Source: Bolinopsis microptera (Eukaryota > Ctenophora > Tentaculata > Lobata > Bolinopsidae). Taken from it: DNA of 60,000 nucleotides. Below the pieces are notes generated by a model, which searched no databases, had not been told where the DNA came from, and was given only the letters and a program-made list of their open reading frames with translations. Position numbers and translations under genes: made by a program. Positions 22,300-34,062 of the stretch are shown here, one piece after another. The DNA lies in NCBI RefSeq assembly GCF_026151205.1, contig NC_087073.1, positions 19,002,837 to 19,062,836 of the forward strand. Direction: 5' to 3'. Positions within the stretch are counted from its first letter, which is position 1. Each line of letters opens with the position of its first letter.

Positions 22300-25200
22300 A
22301 TGTCGGGCCGAGCGAAACAAGCGGCAGCCCAAATGGCTGCTCGGAAAGCTGCCGAGATAAACGCAAAGCTCCTGGCTAAAGGTGTTCCTATAAAACAAGA
22401 AGTCTTGTTACCTAAACAGGGACATCAGGTGATTAGAATACATTTTTGTTTGCAGGTGAATCCAAAAACAAATCTCTATTTTTACGATATCAACCAGTAA
22501 AAGTTTTCAATTGTTAAGGCCAGAGGGGGGGGGGGGGGGGGGTAAAATTTGTTTTTCCAGTTTTCACATATTTGATCAGAGCTGCTGAAGACGATCAAGA
22601 AGAAAAAAACCAGACCGAAATCTGACCTTGCGTTTTTAAGATATCGCGCGATAAATATTGAGGTTTACATGTAATTACATGTAAAACTTTAACTTAAACT
22701 GTAGAAAGTTAAAAGTCCCTTGGTTGAAAATACTGGCCACACCCAGAAGCTGAAACTTGGCACAGTTGTTCCTTGGGCTGTCACCCACAATTCTATCGTA
22801 CAAAATTTTGATATTTGCCTCTGTTCTCGAAATATGAGGTTAACTTTACCCTAAATTCGACACTTTTCAAAAAATTGTCGAATTTGGGGTAAAGTTAACC
22901 TCATATTTCGAGAACAGAGGCAAATATCAAAATTCTGTACAATAGAATTGTGGGTGACAGCCCAAGGAACAACTGTGCCAAGTTTCAGGCCTTGGGTGTA
23001 GCCAGTCTTCTCAACTTAGGGACTTTTACCTTTTTACAGTTTAAGTTAAAATTTTACATGTAATTACATGTAAACCTTATTATCACACTTTCGAGCCAAA
23101 ATTGGCAGGAAAGCAGAATTGATATTACATGCCCCCATGGGGAGCACTGGCTCTCACCCGGGGGCATGAAATATCGATCAGTTGCTCAGAGAGAGCCCGA
23201 TATTCCCATAGGAACAAGGAGCCCACTCTCAACAACTGTTCTACTACTGTGAGGTACTGATTTAAATAAAGATTTAAATCAACAACCTGAAGTAGTCTAT
23301 GACCGTAAATGCAATGATCAGATAATCTTTCCAGGATTAGGAAAAATTTATATTTATACTTGGTTTTAAAAATATTTCCTTGCGTTTGAGATGTGTCAAG
23401 CGAAATAAAATTTTTTGTTGTAAAACTTTTTCAAGCTGTTCCTTTTTTACTGCACTTCATAGTTCAAAGCCTAATTAGGCTTCGGATGATGAAACTAAGT
23501 AAAAACTCCCTGGCTTGTACGAGCTTAAATGACTTAAGGTTACTGAAAACGAGATCAAAGTTTACAAGCAGACTTAAAAGTTGCACAAAGTTTTGGTACT
23601 TGTCAGCGATACAATCAATCAGGCTAATTAATTTCCTTAATCGCTTACTTGAAATTAAAAAGGAAGTGTCAGAACAAACTACAGTCACCCTCACAAAAAA
23701 CAGTAAACACTAAACGATGTTTGATTAATTCGAACGAAGAAAACACACAAAACAAAGCCAGATTTCAGCCATTTCAGACCTCAATTTTAACCCCTCTGAT
23801 CCCTTCTTTGAGCCATATTCCATATAGAAATTGTGCAGAAATTATACTTGGCTTTTCCAAACCGGTTTCGCCTAGATTAGCTTGCGAAATTCGTGGCTGA
23901 TCTATAAACAGACTGATAAAGAGATTTATAGATTCTGTACAATAAAGAGCGAAAATTCTATCCCAGGACCAGTTTGAATTTTAGTTAGTGCAAATAAGTG
24001 CAATAAAAACATCCTATAAAATATATTATCTATATAAATATATCAAGGGACGAATGATGTAACTTAATCAGCTAATCTGGTTATAAATCAGTCTGGGCAC
24101 TGGGGCAAACAGGTCCGATGATTAATGTGCTGCCATTCTTTAGACCAATTCAATATTGGTAACAGTACGGGTGAACTACCTGGCCATGACCAGGGTGGTT
24201 ATAGGCTGGTGGAGTACTGCGTTCTAAAATGTTGAAGAGATACATTTAATTATTACAACTGTTCTGATAATTTCCAGTTCAGATGATTTCTAGCGAAGCA
24301 GATAATGGCAAATAATGGCAAGTAAAGATGAATACTGACTAAGAACTAAGTAGCTACTATACTCGATAAAATTCTAAGTCAACGATTACAAATTGCATTG
24401 ATTAAATCATTCTGAAATAACAGACAATCAAGAATCAAGACGGACGATGATATTGTTCATGTAAATTAGGGTGTGTAGTGTATAATGTGGACTGATAAAT
24501 AGCCCACAGCTCTATTCAAATACAAGAACTAGGAAATTCTTTCACCTTATCGCAGATACAGATTATACGATAAGGACTGTGATGTAGAATCAACGGATGT
24601 TCTATACATCATACATCTACAGTTTTTATGACTCCAAAAATATCTAATAGAAATAAAGTATTAGAATCACCAAACATCGATTGATTTGCAGGATGTAATA
24701 ATTACGTATCAAACGCGCTCGTGGCGGAATATTCTAGACGCCAATAAGTACAAGTCCCATTCTCGATAAATATATTAATATTCAATGCACTACGTATCAC
24801 TTATCTGTATAAAGCAAATTGGGCGCGGCATACAGCATTCACTGTGTCATAAATGTGATGAGCACGTGAGATCTTAATTGTACGTATTGTATCTTCGATA
24901 TCTGAAATACTAACTCATGATCGAGAGCTATATATAGCTTGGACATTATAAACATAAATAAGTTCGACATGTCTAGTTTGCTTTGGTGAGATTTATAACT
25001 AACGTTTGATCAAATTCTGCTTTCCCGGCCAAATTTGGCTCCAAAGAAAGTGTGATAAAACATTAATCACATGCCTTCTCATGCGATATCAACATTTTCA
25101 AAACTCGGCAAGCCTCGTGATTGAAAATGTCGATATAACCCTCGGCAAGCCTCGGGAAATATCGAAACTTTCGCTATCTCGGCAAGCCTCGTGGGCGAAA

Positions 25201-28200
25201 GTTTTGATATCGCATGAGAAGGCATGTGATAAATGTATAATATTTGGCGCGCGATATCTTAAAAACGCAAGGTCAGATTTCGGTCCGGTTTTTTTCTTCT
25301 TGTTTGTCTCTAGCAGCTCTGATCAAATATGTGAAAACTGGAAAAACCAATTTTACCCCCCCCCCCCTCTGGCCTTAAGTATAAGGTAAATTACAGCTTT
25401 ACAGGTTTTTAGTTATTATACGAGTATATTTTCAGAAGACAGTACCAAAACAGCAGCAAATGCCAGTAGTACACAGTGCAGAGATAGAAATAAATGATCT
25501 TGACAACCGAGGCTTCATATTGAAGAGCAACATTCAGGATCAGGTACACATTTTAGAGTCTGGCTGTTTTCAGTACTTTCTTTGAACTTGAATGTGAATC
25601 AGTCGGGACTATCCTTTCAACTGACATCTAACCCTCCTCAGATCGGACAGTGGACGGGCACAACGCTGGTAACCCGGGGCAGATACATTCCTAGGCACAG
25701 GCAGACTGACATTATGACTAAGTTAGAACGGCCACTTTACATCCACATCTCTGGTATGTACTTCGTATTAACTATCTTGAAACACAATTTAGCCTGGTTT
25801 ACAATGTGGATAAGAAAATGTATCAGGATATTTGTTAACAACCGTTTTCTTTAAGCTGTGAACAAAGATTGGAGCTGCACAGAGAAAGCAATACACTATG
25901 TGTTGGCAGTACTTAAACAAAATCAAGTTCCATCCGGATCAAAGGGATTCCAGCTGGAAAAATACCCTGATCCTATCTTGTTGGAAATTTGCGCTAGGGA
26001 TCTCGAGGAATCGACGGTCTGTGGAATCTCAAACTTTATAATGTATTCCATTGTAACTTGTGATTTTGTGGTCTTTTTCCTTTATAAACCCACGTATTAC
26101 TGTGACATCGTTTTATTTCAGGTTCCGTTTGTTGAAAAAGTATACTGCGATATGGAAGACCAGCCTCTACCTTGGAACATTAAACAGGAAATAGAGGGGC
26201 CAAACGGGCAGTTTATTGGGCACATAGTCAAGACAACACAAGCGAGGGTAAGTGCACTCTTCTGACCCGGTCACAGAGTGATGCATACACTTGTGGGACG
26301 CGTGACGCAAATTTTACATAGATTCTGCTTTTTTTAGCAGCTCTCACAAAAGTTATTTTTACGCGCGGTGTAGATTTGTTATCTTTTAGCGCCTGAATAA
26401 CGTGGTTGTAAATTTGTGATCGCCACAGTGGCGTAACGAAAGGCCCTGCTGACCCCGCTGTGCAGGGGGGCGCCGTCTTAGGGGGGCGCCAAATCGTCGT
26501 TTGAATGTGGGACAATTTCGAAAACTTAACTAAAGTACTAGCAAAACTGCGCGTTTTGCTCTAGATACACACTTTTTTAGAGATTTTACCGGCGTATTCT
26601 TTAAAATCACCTAATTTGTTCAATTTTAGGGAGGGGCACCAAAAGGGGAGGGGGCGCCAACAGGGGGGCGCTTTATTCGGCAGGGGGGCGCCAACAGGCA
26701 ACGTTACGCCACTGGATCGCCACACTCAAGGAAGTTACCATTTCTTGATCCACTCTCTTTTCCAGATAATAATGAGGGGTACGCTATCTGGAAATCTGGA
26801 ACCAGAAACGGGCAGGGAACAAAAAGAGCCACTTTTCATCCAGATAAAGTAGGTACCCTGCATCTCATTACCAAATCATCATTTTACCCCTTTCCTTTCA
26901 ATCAGACTTAATTGATAGAAGTTCAGTCCACCCAACATGCAAGGTCATGCATTCTTTCACTCAAGTATATCCCAACTCCAGGTGCAGTTCGGATGATTCT
27001 GCTCACACTTTTTCTCTCTATTTTCAGTCACAGTACTCTCGAAGGTCTCGTCGAGGCGAAACGGCTGGTCGACAGTCTACTGTTTACAGTACGAAAACCT
27101 GACTACATATTAACCCTTTATTTTAGTTTGACCTCTGTGTAGACATAGTTGCAGTGGAAGTCGTTGTTGTAAAAGCGACGAAACGATTCACGGATACGTT
27201 GGCGAAACAAGAGCGAATTTCCATACCCTTACTCTAACATTTTTCTAGATTTATGCTTGTAAAGCTTCTCAATGCTACATATCAAGTCAATTCTTTCTGA
27301 TATTGCAAGAATGTGAAGCATCGAGAGCTTTGCTGCTGAAGTTTAATTATATATTGCTAATCATACCCCACACCATGACTTTTTAATCTAAAATGCTGAC
27401 AATACACTAAAATTATACTTTAGTTGAAACTTTCCTTGTATAATGAATGTTGCAGCTGCAGGTTATTGTCACATTTAACATTAGACACGCTTGTCTTGTG
27501 GGGTATGATAAGCTGGACACACATTTACGATTTAATTGTATACTTTTGACGAAGAATTTCAGCTTCGTCTGTTAAATCCTTCCTCGTTCATGAATTGAGT
27601 CCGCTCAATTATCCAAAGTACGCAATTTTACCTGCAATATGTGTCCCCTCATATCGTTAATTGCTCTCCACCATTTATCTAACGACCTCTTTAGAGTAAC
27701 ACGGATGGCACATTTCACCAGCCAAAAAATCGCCAAATAGGTACACAAAAAGATAAGAGACAAACGAAGCAGCGCATCACCTCAAACCTATGGGTTTACA
27801 TCCGCACAGCCAAACTCCCCAAATTCTCCTGCCGGAGCAATAGTCTACCCCAGTCAACATCAGCAAACTTCCTCTAATACTCATAGAACTGGAGCCATGT
27901 CTGCACCCGTTGGTTCATCTCAAAATACCTCGCGTCCAGATGTCAGAGCACAGTCCGCATCGTACCCAAAACTCCAATTGCAGAACCGAGTGCCAGGAAA
28001 TGAGAAGCAGGTTATGAGGCACAATCTGGTCCTCAACAGTAGGAGTGCTCCTCATGCAAACTCCAATTCTTCTAACAGTAGACCAGACAGGTGATAGAAC
28101 TTTTATAAATTCATTGTTTTGATTTCCAATTACATATTATGGCATGTTAGATGCTTGGTGTTGTGGTTGTAAATATAGGCTATCTCGGTACACTATGTAG

Positions 28201-28811
28201 TATATACTCTTTAACTTTATCTATTTTGCAGGATGCAATCTAAACGACGTTTCCAAGAAAATGTGAGTAATCATCAAGAAGATCTGGGTATATATTTCTG
28301 TAATCTTCTGTCTTAAAATACACTTATTTGATGTTTGGATCACCTTTTAAATATTAAAATGTGGGCTATTTGTAAATCTGCTCAGTTCAACGCCTCGAAA
28401 AAGAGGCGCAGTAAAGATGACGACACCATGAAGATGCCACCCCCACCACCCCCTACCGCTCCTATATCAGCAGGTAGTGATCTCACATAACGAAATAAAT
28501 TTAGTTAACATATCGCTACCATAACTGCAACAAGGAAATGTATTCATTTGAATGGTTTATTTGTCAGCTGGTGGTGTCGAAATTTGAGGTATCACTTTTA
28601 CCTTAAACATACTGTACCTATACTGTTTTATTAACCACGCCAAAGCATCTAAGCATATCCGTAACTAACTAACACGATCCCAGGTAACGTGTCAGACTGG
28701 ATAAAAGAGACACAGAAAGCGAATGAAATCGAGTCGTCTCGTAGCAGAGGGCGGAATAACTTCGACAAAACGCTGGTCTGCGACTACAGCAGTAGTGAGG
28801 ATGAGGACTGA
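22300..28811 (+). CDS. KHDC4: KH-domain splicing factor KHDC4/BLOM7 (eleven exons)
   Basis: Exons 22300-22428, 25436-25543, 25642-25753, 25856-26016, 26122-26247, 26766-26848, 27028-27088, 27741-28090, 28232-28262, 28386-28473 and 28684-28811 give 1,377 nt and 458 aa, all in phase. Diagnostic matches: AAEINAKLLAKG, AEIEINDLDNRGF, the first KH-like segment TLVTRGRYIP...RPLYIHI, the second KH-like segment IEGPNGQFIGHIVKTT...EPLFIQI followed by AKRLVDSLL, and the C-terminal VCDYSSSEDED. The family binds RNA and acts with the PRP19/CDC5L spliceosome complex. Exon 4's 3' end and exon 8's acceptor (TAG with weak pyrimidines) are the least sure. Intron 4 is 105 bp, in frame and stop-free, so its retention would give a longer protein. 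A TTAA element fills intron 1 and a hAT MITE sits in intron 5. Confidence 0.92.
22661..23077. repeat. 417-bp near-perfect palindrome
   Basis: Two arms of about 205 bp, roughly 90 percent identical, meet near 22869 with a spacer of only a few bases. The outer ends carry GGTTTACATGTAATTACATG and its complement, itself a nested palindrome. It could be a foldback element inside the larger one or part of its structure. Confidence 0.9.
25066..25230. repeat. Cloverleaf-forming palindrome with three CGGCAAGCCTCG loops
   Basis: A perfect 27-bp outer stem (25066-25092 with 25204-25230) encloses three hairpins in a row: stems 25093-25101/25121-25129 (9 bp), 25130-25136/25159-25165 (7 bp plus CCC/GGG) and 25165-25174/25195-25204 (10 bp). 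Each apical loop contains the same 12-mer CGGCAAGCCTCG in the same orientation, while the stems differ. Base pairing was checked by eye. Confidence 0.9.
26426..26714. mobile_element. hAT-type MITE in KHDC4 intron 5
   Basis: 289 bp with 13-bp terminal inverted repeats CAGTGGCGTAACG/CGTTACGCCACTG and a perfect 8-bp target duplication GATCGCCA (26418-26425 and 26715-26722). CAGTGGCG ends and 8-bp duplications are hallmarks of hAT elements. The interior has GGGGGGCGCC repeats and no ORF. Confidence 0.92.
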
Positions 28812-29234
28812 ACGTTAATTTTTTAGGTTGCTAAATTGAACACAGATAGACCATTTTTCATAGTTTAAGGAAATTCTATATTGTTGTTTTGAAGATTTGA
28901 GATCGTGGTATATTAAAGCTCTTGATGTTTTGATTGTTTCAATGCAATGTTGTGAGCCAATATTATAAATTCTGCCTACAAATATTTACAATCAGTATTT
29001 GCGTAAGCGTATTGACTCCTGTTAGAATTGCTTTCTGGAATATAAATAAAAATCAATTTAAAGATAATTAGCCAATTTAATTTCAGTCAAAAAAATTTGG
29101 AATCGTTTCACCTTTATTTACAACCATCTCTCTTTCGCAGGTAAGCTTATGACAATTTACTATGGTCCACTGCATCAGGATTGAAAGAATGGGGAAACAT
29201 GTGACTCAGAAAAGGGCATTACTGGCTACACAGT
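28812..29234. other. KHDC4 3'UTR and spacer
   Basis: AT-rich; AATAAA at 29045-29050, 234 bp after the stop, is a likely poly(A) signal. An acceptor-like CTCTCTTTCGCAG at 29129-29141 precedes the next gene. Confidence 0.5.
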
Positions 29235-31627
29235 TTGAACTCTAATCTTCATTTAGAATATAAGTTAAATAGTTCTACTTATGTTGTACAGGCTTTCTTA
29301 GACGTAATACCAATTTGGGCAAGAGGACAGCCTCCATTACCGTTAACCTGGCAGAGGGTGGATTCATATTGTGGATTCGATGGCGAGAAAGATTCGTCCG
29401 AATACGATGAGAGTAGTGATGAAGACATAGGTGGGTACCACGAAAGGAGCAACAATGAGATTGGTGATGATCAAACCAACAGTGACGATGAAGAATCTAG
29501 CTACGAACAAAGCAATTTTGACCTTACATTGAATGCCGAAGAAAATAGTGATTTGGACGAGGATGTAGCTAGTAATTATGACATCTATGAAAACAGTAAA
29601 AATAACGTTAAATCTGAAAACAATATACAAAGTGAGGGATACAGTAGCAAGGATAATTCAGATGAAAACAACTTTGGGCGACCAACTAAAAAGAGGAAAA
29701 TAAGCGAAAGTGAGAGCAAACAAAAAGAATTAAGGAGTGATATAAAGGACGACGTTAGCAGCGATAAAAACGATAAACACGGCGGTGTGCCAAGTAAAGA
29801 AGGCAAAGATTCATATGAGCATCCGGCTGAAAAGATATCAAAAGAGGAAAGCATTTCCCCTAAGAACTACGATACCGTCTTTCTTTTGAACGATGACTGT
29901 TTGAGAATAGTCTTTTCTCATTGTAGTATTCCGGAAAGGTTGTTGCTGCGATCTGTTTGCAAAAGATGGTCCGAACTATGCTCATATTCTGTGGCGTCTA
30001 CGAGAAAAATAAGCATTAAAACGCTAATTGAAGATATGCGCGAATCAAGATCAATACTTACCAGAAGTTCACTTACCATTTACGATGATTTGATTGAACA
30101 TCGTAATGAATATCCTGTTAACCACGACCTGTGGAAGATTTTCAGGAAATACGTGCTTTCAATACTATCAATAATAGGGAAAATTTAACTCATCTTACTA
30201 TTTGTGAAGAGCCAAGTTTCAATTATAAACAGCTTGATCGTCTGTCAGATTTTTGTCCCAACATAAATGCTTTAATATATGAGGGTCCTCAAGGTCTTAA
30301 TTGTCGTTATCGGAAGTACTACTCAAGGGTACTGAACAATAAGTTCGCTTCAAATTTAAAAACCTTAGTTTTACCTTCAAATTTTGTATATAGCGGCACT
30401 TGTTTGGGGAGAATTTTAAAGTGTGCGTCAAAACTGGACACTCTTAATCTTTCAGTCGTATATCCTGATCCTGATGATGGAATCTCAAATTATCGGAGTG
30501 TCGTCAATGGAGTAACTGTGCTTCCGAAGTTTCCTGTGGATGCCCCTATCAGAGTGCTTTGCCTCGCTGACTGTCAGAATCTTACTAGAATTCCGAGTCC
30601 GACATTGGTGAAAAAGCTCGGAAACCACGTAGATTCGTCAGTGAAGAACTTTTTAATCAGGATGGAAGCAGAAGGAAAAAAGTCTGCGTTAGATTTTCTG
30701 CTTGGTGACTACCATGAGACATTAGAGCATCTCGATATTTCTAGAATCGACGGGATTTTTGAAGGTGTGGCATCTGGAGGTAACACTAGGACCTGTGGCA
30801 AAATGAGTAAACTGGTTTGCCAAGGCTTCAAAAAAAAGGTTCGTAAACGTATACCCCGACATCCAACTACTGGTCAAATTTACCGACAACGTTCAGGAGA
30901 CATGGCATTTGAAGACAGTCCGGATTTAGATCTCGCTAACTCTGAATTTACAACGACTTTTAAAAGTATACATCTTCTGAATGTTCTATCTCTTTTGCCC
31001 AATTTGCGCGTTCTAGACATCACTTTGAACTGCAATCTTGGCAAATCACCAGATCTCATCACTGAAATATGCGATAAGGTACCACTTCTGGAGGAATTGA
31101 TCTTAGATAGATGTCGTTTATATGCCAAAAACTTATTACCACTCCATGTCTTGAGCAATTTGAAAAAGCTCAGTGTCAACAAAAGTGTGAAATGTCATCG
31201 AGATGAACACTGGGAGTATCCTATGTACGATGAGGCAAATTTTGGTTACGAGTTATTCGTCTTTTCAGTATTGCCCGGTTTGAGGCAGCTCACTGAGTTA
31301 TCAATGGAGAATTCCAAATCTTTGACTGATGAACATTTGCTTGACCTCGTCAACAACGCAGGTCGTAATTTAAAGACGGTTTTTCTTGGACGCCGTCGTC
31401 GCTCTTGGAAGACCCTAAGAGAAAAATGTCAATCTGTTTCGAATAGAGCGGATTCGCTAACGTTAGACATTGGTTGGATCCCTGTTGAGCTCACGAATAA
31501 TAACGACTCAACTTTTCTTAAATTCTCTGGAGAACTCATCCCAATAAGGCGAGCGGACCATCTGTATCAGAGTTTTGATTGGTCAACTGTCGACGAGGCC
31601 TCTGGCTCAGGAGTGCTGGAAAACTGA
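29235..31627 (+). pseudogene. F-box/leucine-rich-repeat protein, copy 1, frameshifted
   Basis: The first frame (29235-30188) encodes a long acidic Asn/Ser/Asp-rich region, a basic NLS-like GRPTKKRKI (about 148-156) and an F-box (about 217-255, LNDDCLRIVF...RSVCKRW). The second frame (to 31627) encodes leucine-rich repeats closely matching the intact paralogue at 34063. The two frames meet at about 30140. Compared with the paralogue some 47-50 bp are missing there, which explains the shift. F-box proteins recruit substrates to SCF ubiquitin ligases via their repeats. As it stands translation would give a truncated F-box protein without repeats. The rest of the frame is intact, so the break is recent, or a small unusual intron was misread. 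Confidence 0.75.
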
Positions 31628-33369
31628 CAATAAAGGAGAAATCTGACAACTGAGACGGAGGCTGAATTATCAATATGAGCCTTACAAAAGTGCAAAGTAG
31701 CTCATGTTGTGAATCGACTTCAGAGCTATTAGATGTGAATTTTGCAGTACTCTTTCACGATAAATTATGCTTTTTATTTCTTAATTCATTATTTACCTTT
31801 GGACTTGTAAATTAACACGCATGGGATTATTCATTAAGTTGTACATTTTATTTGTTGTTTTTTTCACCTGTAAAATTTTAATTACTATACTTTTTTTTAA
31901 TTACTGTACCAAAAATTTCATTCTTGTCAATTTTTATCATGATAATGACAGTACAAATTAATTCAGCATTCATTTTTATAGTTGTTTTAATCAGGTCAAT
32001 ACATTTTTAGACATAATTGTCTGTTGTCAATGTATCTTATATATCGACGTTGTTTTACTAATTTGTTTCGATATTTAGAAACATGCTTTGTTTAACTTGC
32101 AGCCAATAAATAGAAATGTCGATCGACATACATTTTTTCGAATTTGATTGATTTAATATTTCTTGATAAGATAAGTGCAATTTAGATTCACTGAACTAAC
32201 AAACCTTATTGTTTTGAATACTTCTTTCAGTAGGTATATGGACATGGTTTTTCGCTTGGAATGTGCGGTGTTCCCAGATAATAGGTGCACAATATTTCCA
32301 GGCTAAACTGCAACCCAAGTCTCTACGTAAGTACACTTTAAGTTAAACACGGATCATGATATTTTAATGGGGGATTTATAAGGTAGAGGATAAAAAGATT
32401 AGAGGGTGCATAGATTAGAGGTACACAGATTAGAGGATACAAAGATTAGAGTGTACGCAGTTACTTGTTAGTCATGCTACACAGTTCAATAACTTTATTT
32501 CGTGTGTAGGGAACCAATACAATGATGACCAGAATTTTCTCAATGGTTCCTAAAATTGAGCAGATTTAAAATATAATGTAGGACTCGCACTAATTATTGC
32601 AAATACAATATACTATATACATCTATAATAATAATATAATACATCTGTATATCTGATAAAGGATTGAGTAGGGCTTCATTTCGTTGTTTTCATTTTGGGT
32701 ATTTTATTTGCCGCTGTGTAACACCGTGATATTCTTTGCTTCATCACGGTTTCCAAGACTACTTGCAATAGCAATCGCTCTGAATACATCAGACCGCTAT
32801 CAGTTACTATCAAAGTATCAATACCTTACAGCTTACTGCTAATTATAATCGTGCAAGTCTTACGAAAATGCAAGCCTTTTGGGCAATAATAGTCATCTTT
32901 CTAAACAAATAAGTAATGCGGAAAGCTCTGTAATAGTTTTGTAATATCGTCAGTCGTCACGTTACACAGTTAGGTATAGATTTTGATCGGAGAGAAGGTG
33001 GATATCAGTTCGATTCCTACAGAGATAAAAAATATGATTTCAATCTTCTTATGACCAAGAAGACTCTGAGGATGACTATTAAATATTTGGATGACAACAA
33101 ATGTCTTCCAAAAGTGAAGGCTTTCGGCCTTTCGATATGTATTGTGTCTTCGGAATAATAGGAGTAAACTGAAAATTACATCAACCTCGTACTTGTCGCA
33201 AACTCTTTTTCAAATATCTCTGTTTTGAACATGACTGCATTAAATTGGAAGCATCCGCTTCATCTTGGAGACTATAGTGAAGACTTATACTTCTATTTAA
33301 ACGACTTTCTCCAAAACTATCAAAACTTATTCTGCCGTCCTACCTACCTACCTTTAATAGGGGAGAATT
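31628..33369. other. Spacer with putative 5' noncoding exon of F-box copy 2
   Basis: AT-rich 3' flank of copy 1 (AATAAA at 32105-32110). A segment 32231-32326 is bounded by TTCTTTCAG and GTAAGTAC and may be a noncoding exon leading to the acceptor before 34063. No other gene is supported. Confidence 0.35.
32395..32460. repeat. 17-18-bp tandem repeat (AGATTAGAGG core)
   Basis: Four degenerate units of the form ANAGATTAGAGGNNACA in a row. Confidence 0.75.
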
Positions 33370-33760
33370 CTAAGGAAAGGTTTTAAAAAGGGCCACCAAT
33401 TTGGAAACGTTGCAACTTTCAGTGGATCGTATCAGCACTCATGGGCCAGGGTTTAACAGTGTTGTGAATGGTGTTACTGTGCTACCAAAGATCCACAAGA
33501 GTGCACCATTGCGCTCTCAACCTTTTTAGTAGTCATCACTTTACTAAGGTTCCAGATCCAGATTGGATTCATGAGTATTATACTCAGATCAATCCATTAA
33601 GGAATGGATAGGTATAATGACGGCTAAAAGAATCGAATCTACAATTGAGTTGCTTTTGAATACTTTCAGTGAAACCCTAGAATACCTTTAAAACCTCTCC
33701 ATGATTATAAACGTGTTTGAAAATGTGCCCAGCGCTGAAATGTTAGGGAACAGGAAAAAA
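33370..33760 (+). pseudogene. F-box/LRR relic, copy 3
   Basis: In three reading frames there are fragments such as NLETLQLSVDR, FNSVVNGVTVLPKIHKSAPLR, KVPDPDWI and RIESTIELLLNTFSETLEYL. These align with the leucine-rich-repeat part of the flanking copies (SVVNGVTVLPKFPVDAPIR in copy 1; GSTIELLLDQFSETIEYL in copy 2). Stops and frameshifts occur throughout. It is nearer to copy 2 in the last block. Confidence 0.85.
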
Positions 33761-34062
33761 TGCCCCAAATGCACAGTGCACACTCTGGTTTCTTTTTTTG
33801 CAAACCTTGAATTAGTAATGCATTTCATTTTCATCAATTTTTGTCATGATACCTTCAAAAGGTGATCGCAAAACAAAATGTTCGTTCATTTTTATGTTTT
33901 TTTAATCAGTTTAAAACATTTATTGATATATATTTTCCTGTTACGAAAATGTAATAACCACTTTGTAAGGCAAGAGCATTATATAAAAATCACCCAATAT
34001 CTTCGCAAATAAGTAGATATGTATAATAATTGTATAGCTAATCTATATTTCATTTTGCAGAA

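Larger units (their letters stand above)
22518..25374. mobile_element. 2.86-kb TTAA-flanked non-autonomous element filling KHDC4 intron 1
   Basis: Terminal inverted repeats of about 145 bp start GGCCAGAGGGGGGG on the left and end CCCCCCCTCTGGCC on the right, continuing through GATCAGAGCTGCT-like and TTTTTAAGATATCGCGCG blocks. Both ends abut TTAA (22514-22517 and 25375-25378), the target of piggyBac-type and some related transposases. There is no transposase ORF. The interior holds a 417-bp palindrome next to the left TIR, a small hairpin at about 23124-23172 (CATGCCCCC/GGGGGCATG) and a cloverleaf palindrome near the right TIR. Without it intron 1 would be about 146 bp. Confidence 0.85.

Noticed and set aside
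25858-26265. One continuous 135-codon exon in KHDC4
   Set aside because: The middle 105 bp is T-rich, encodes a non-conserved hydrophobic stretch and ends in TTTATTTCAG; it is better read as an in-frame intron.
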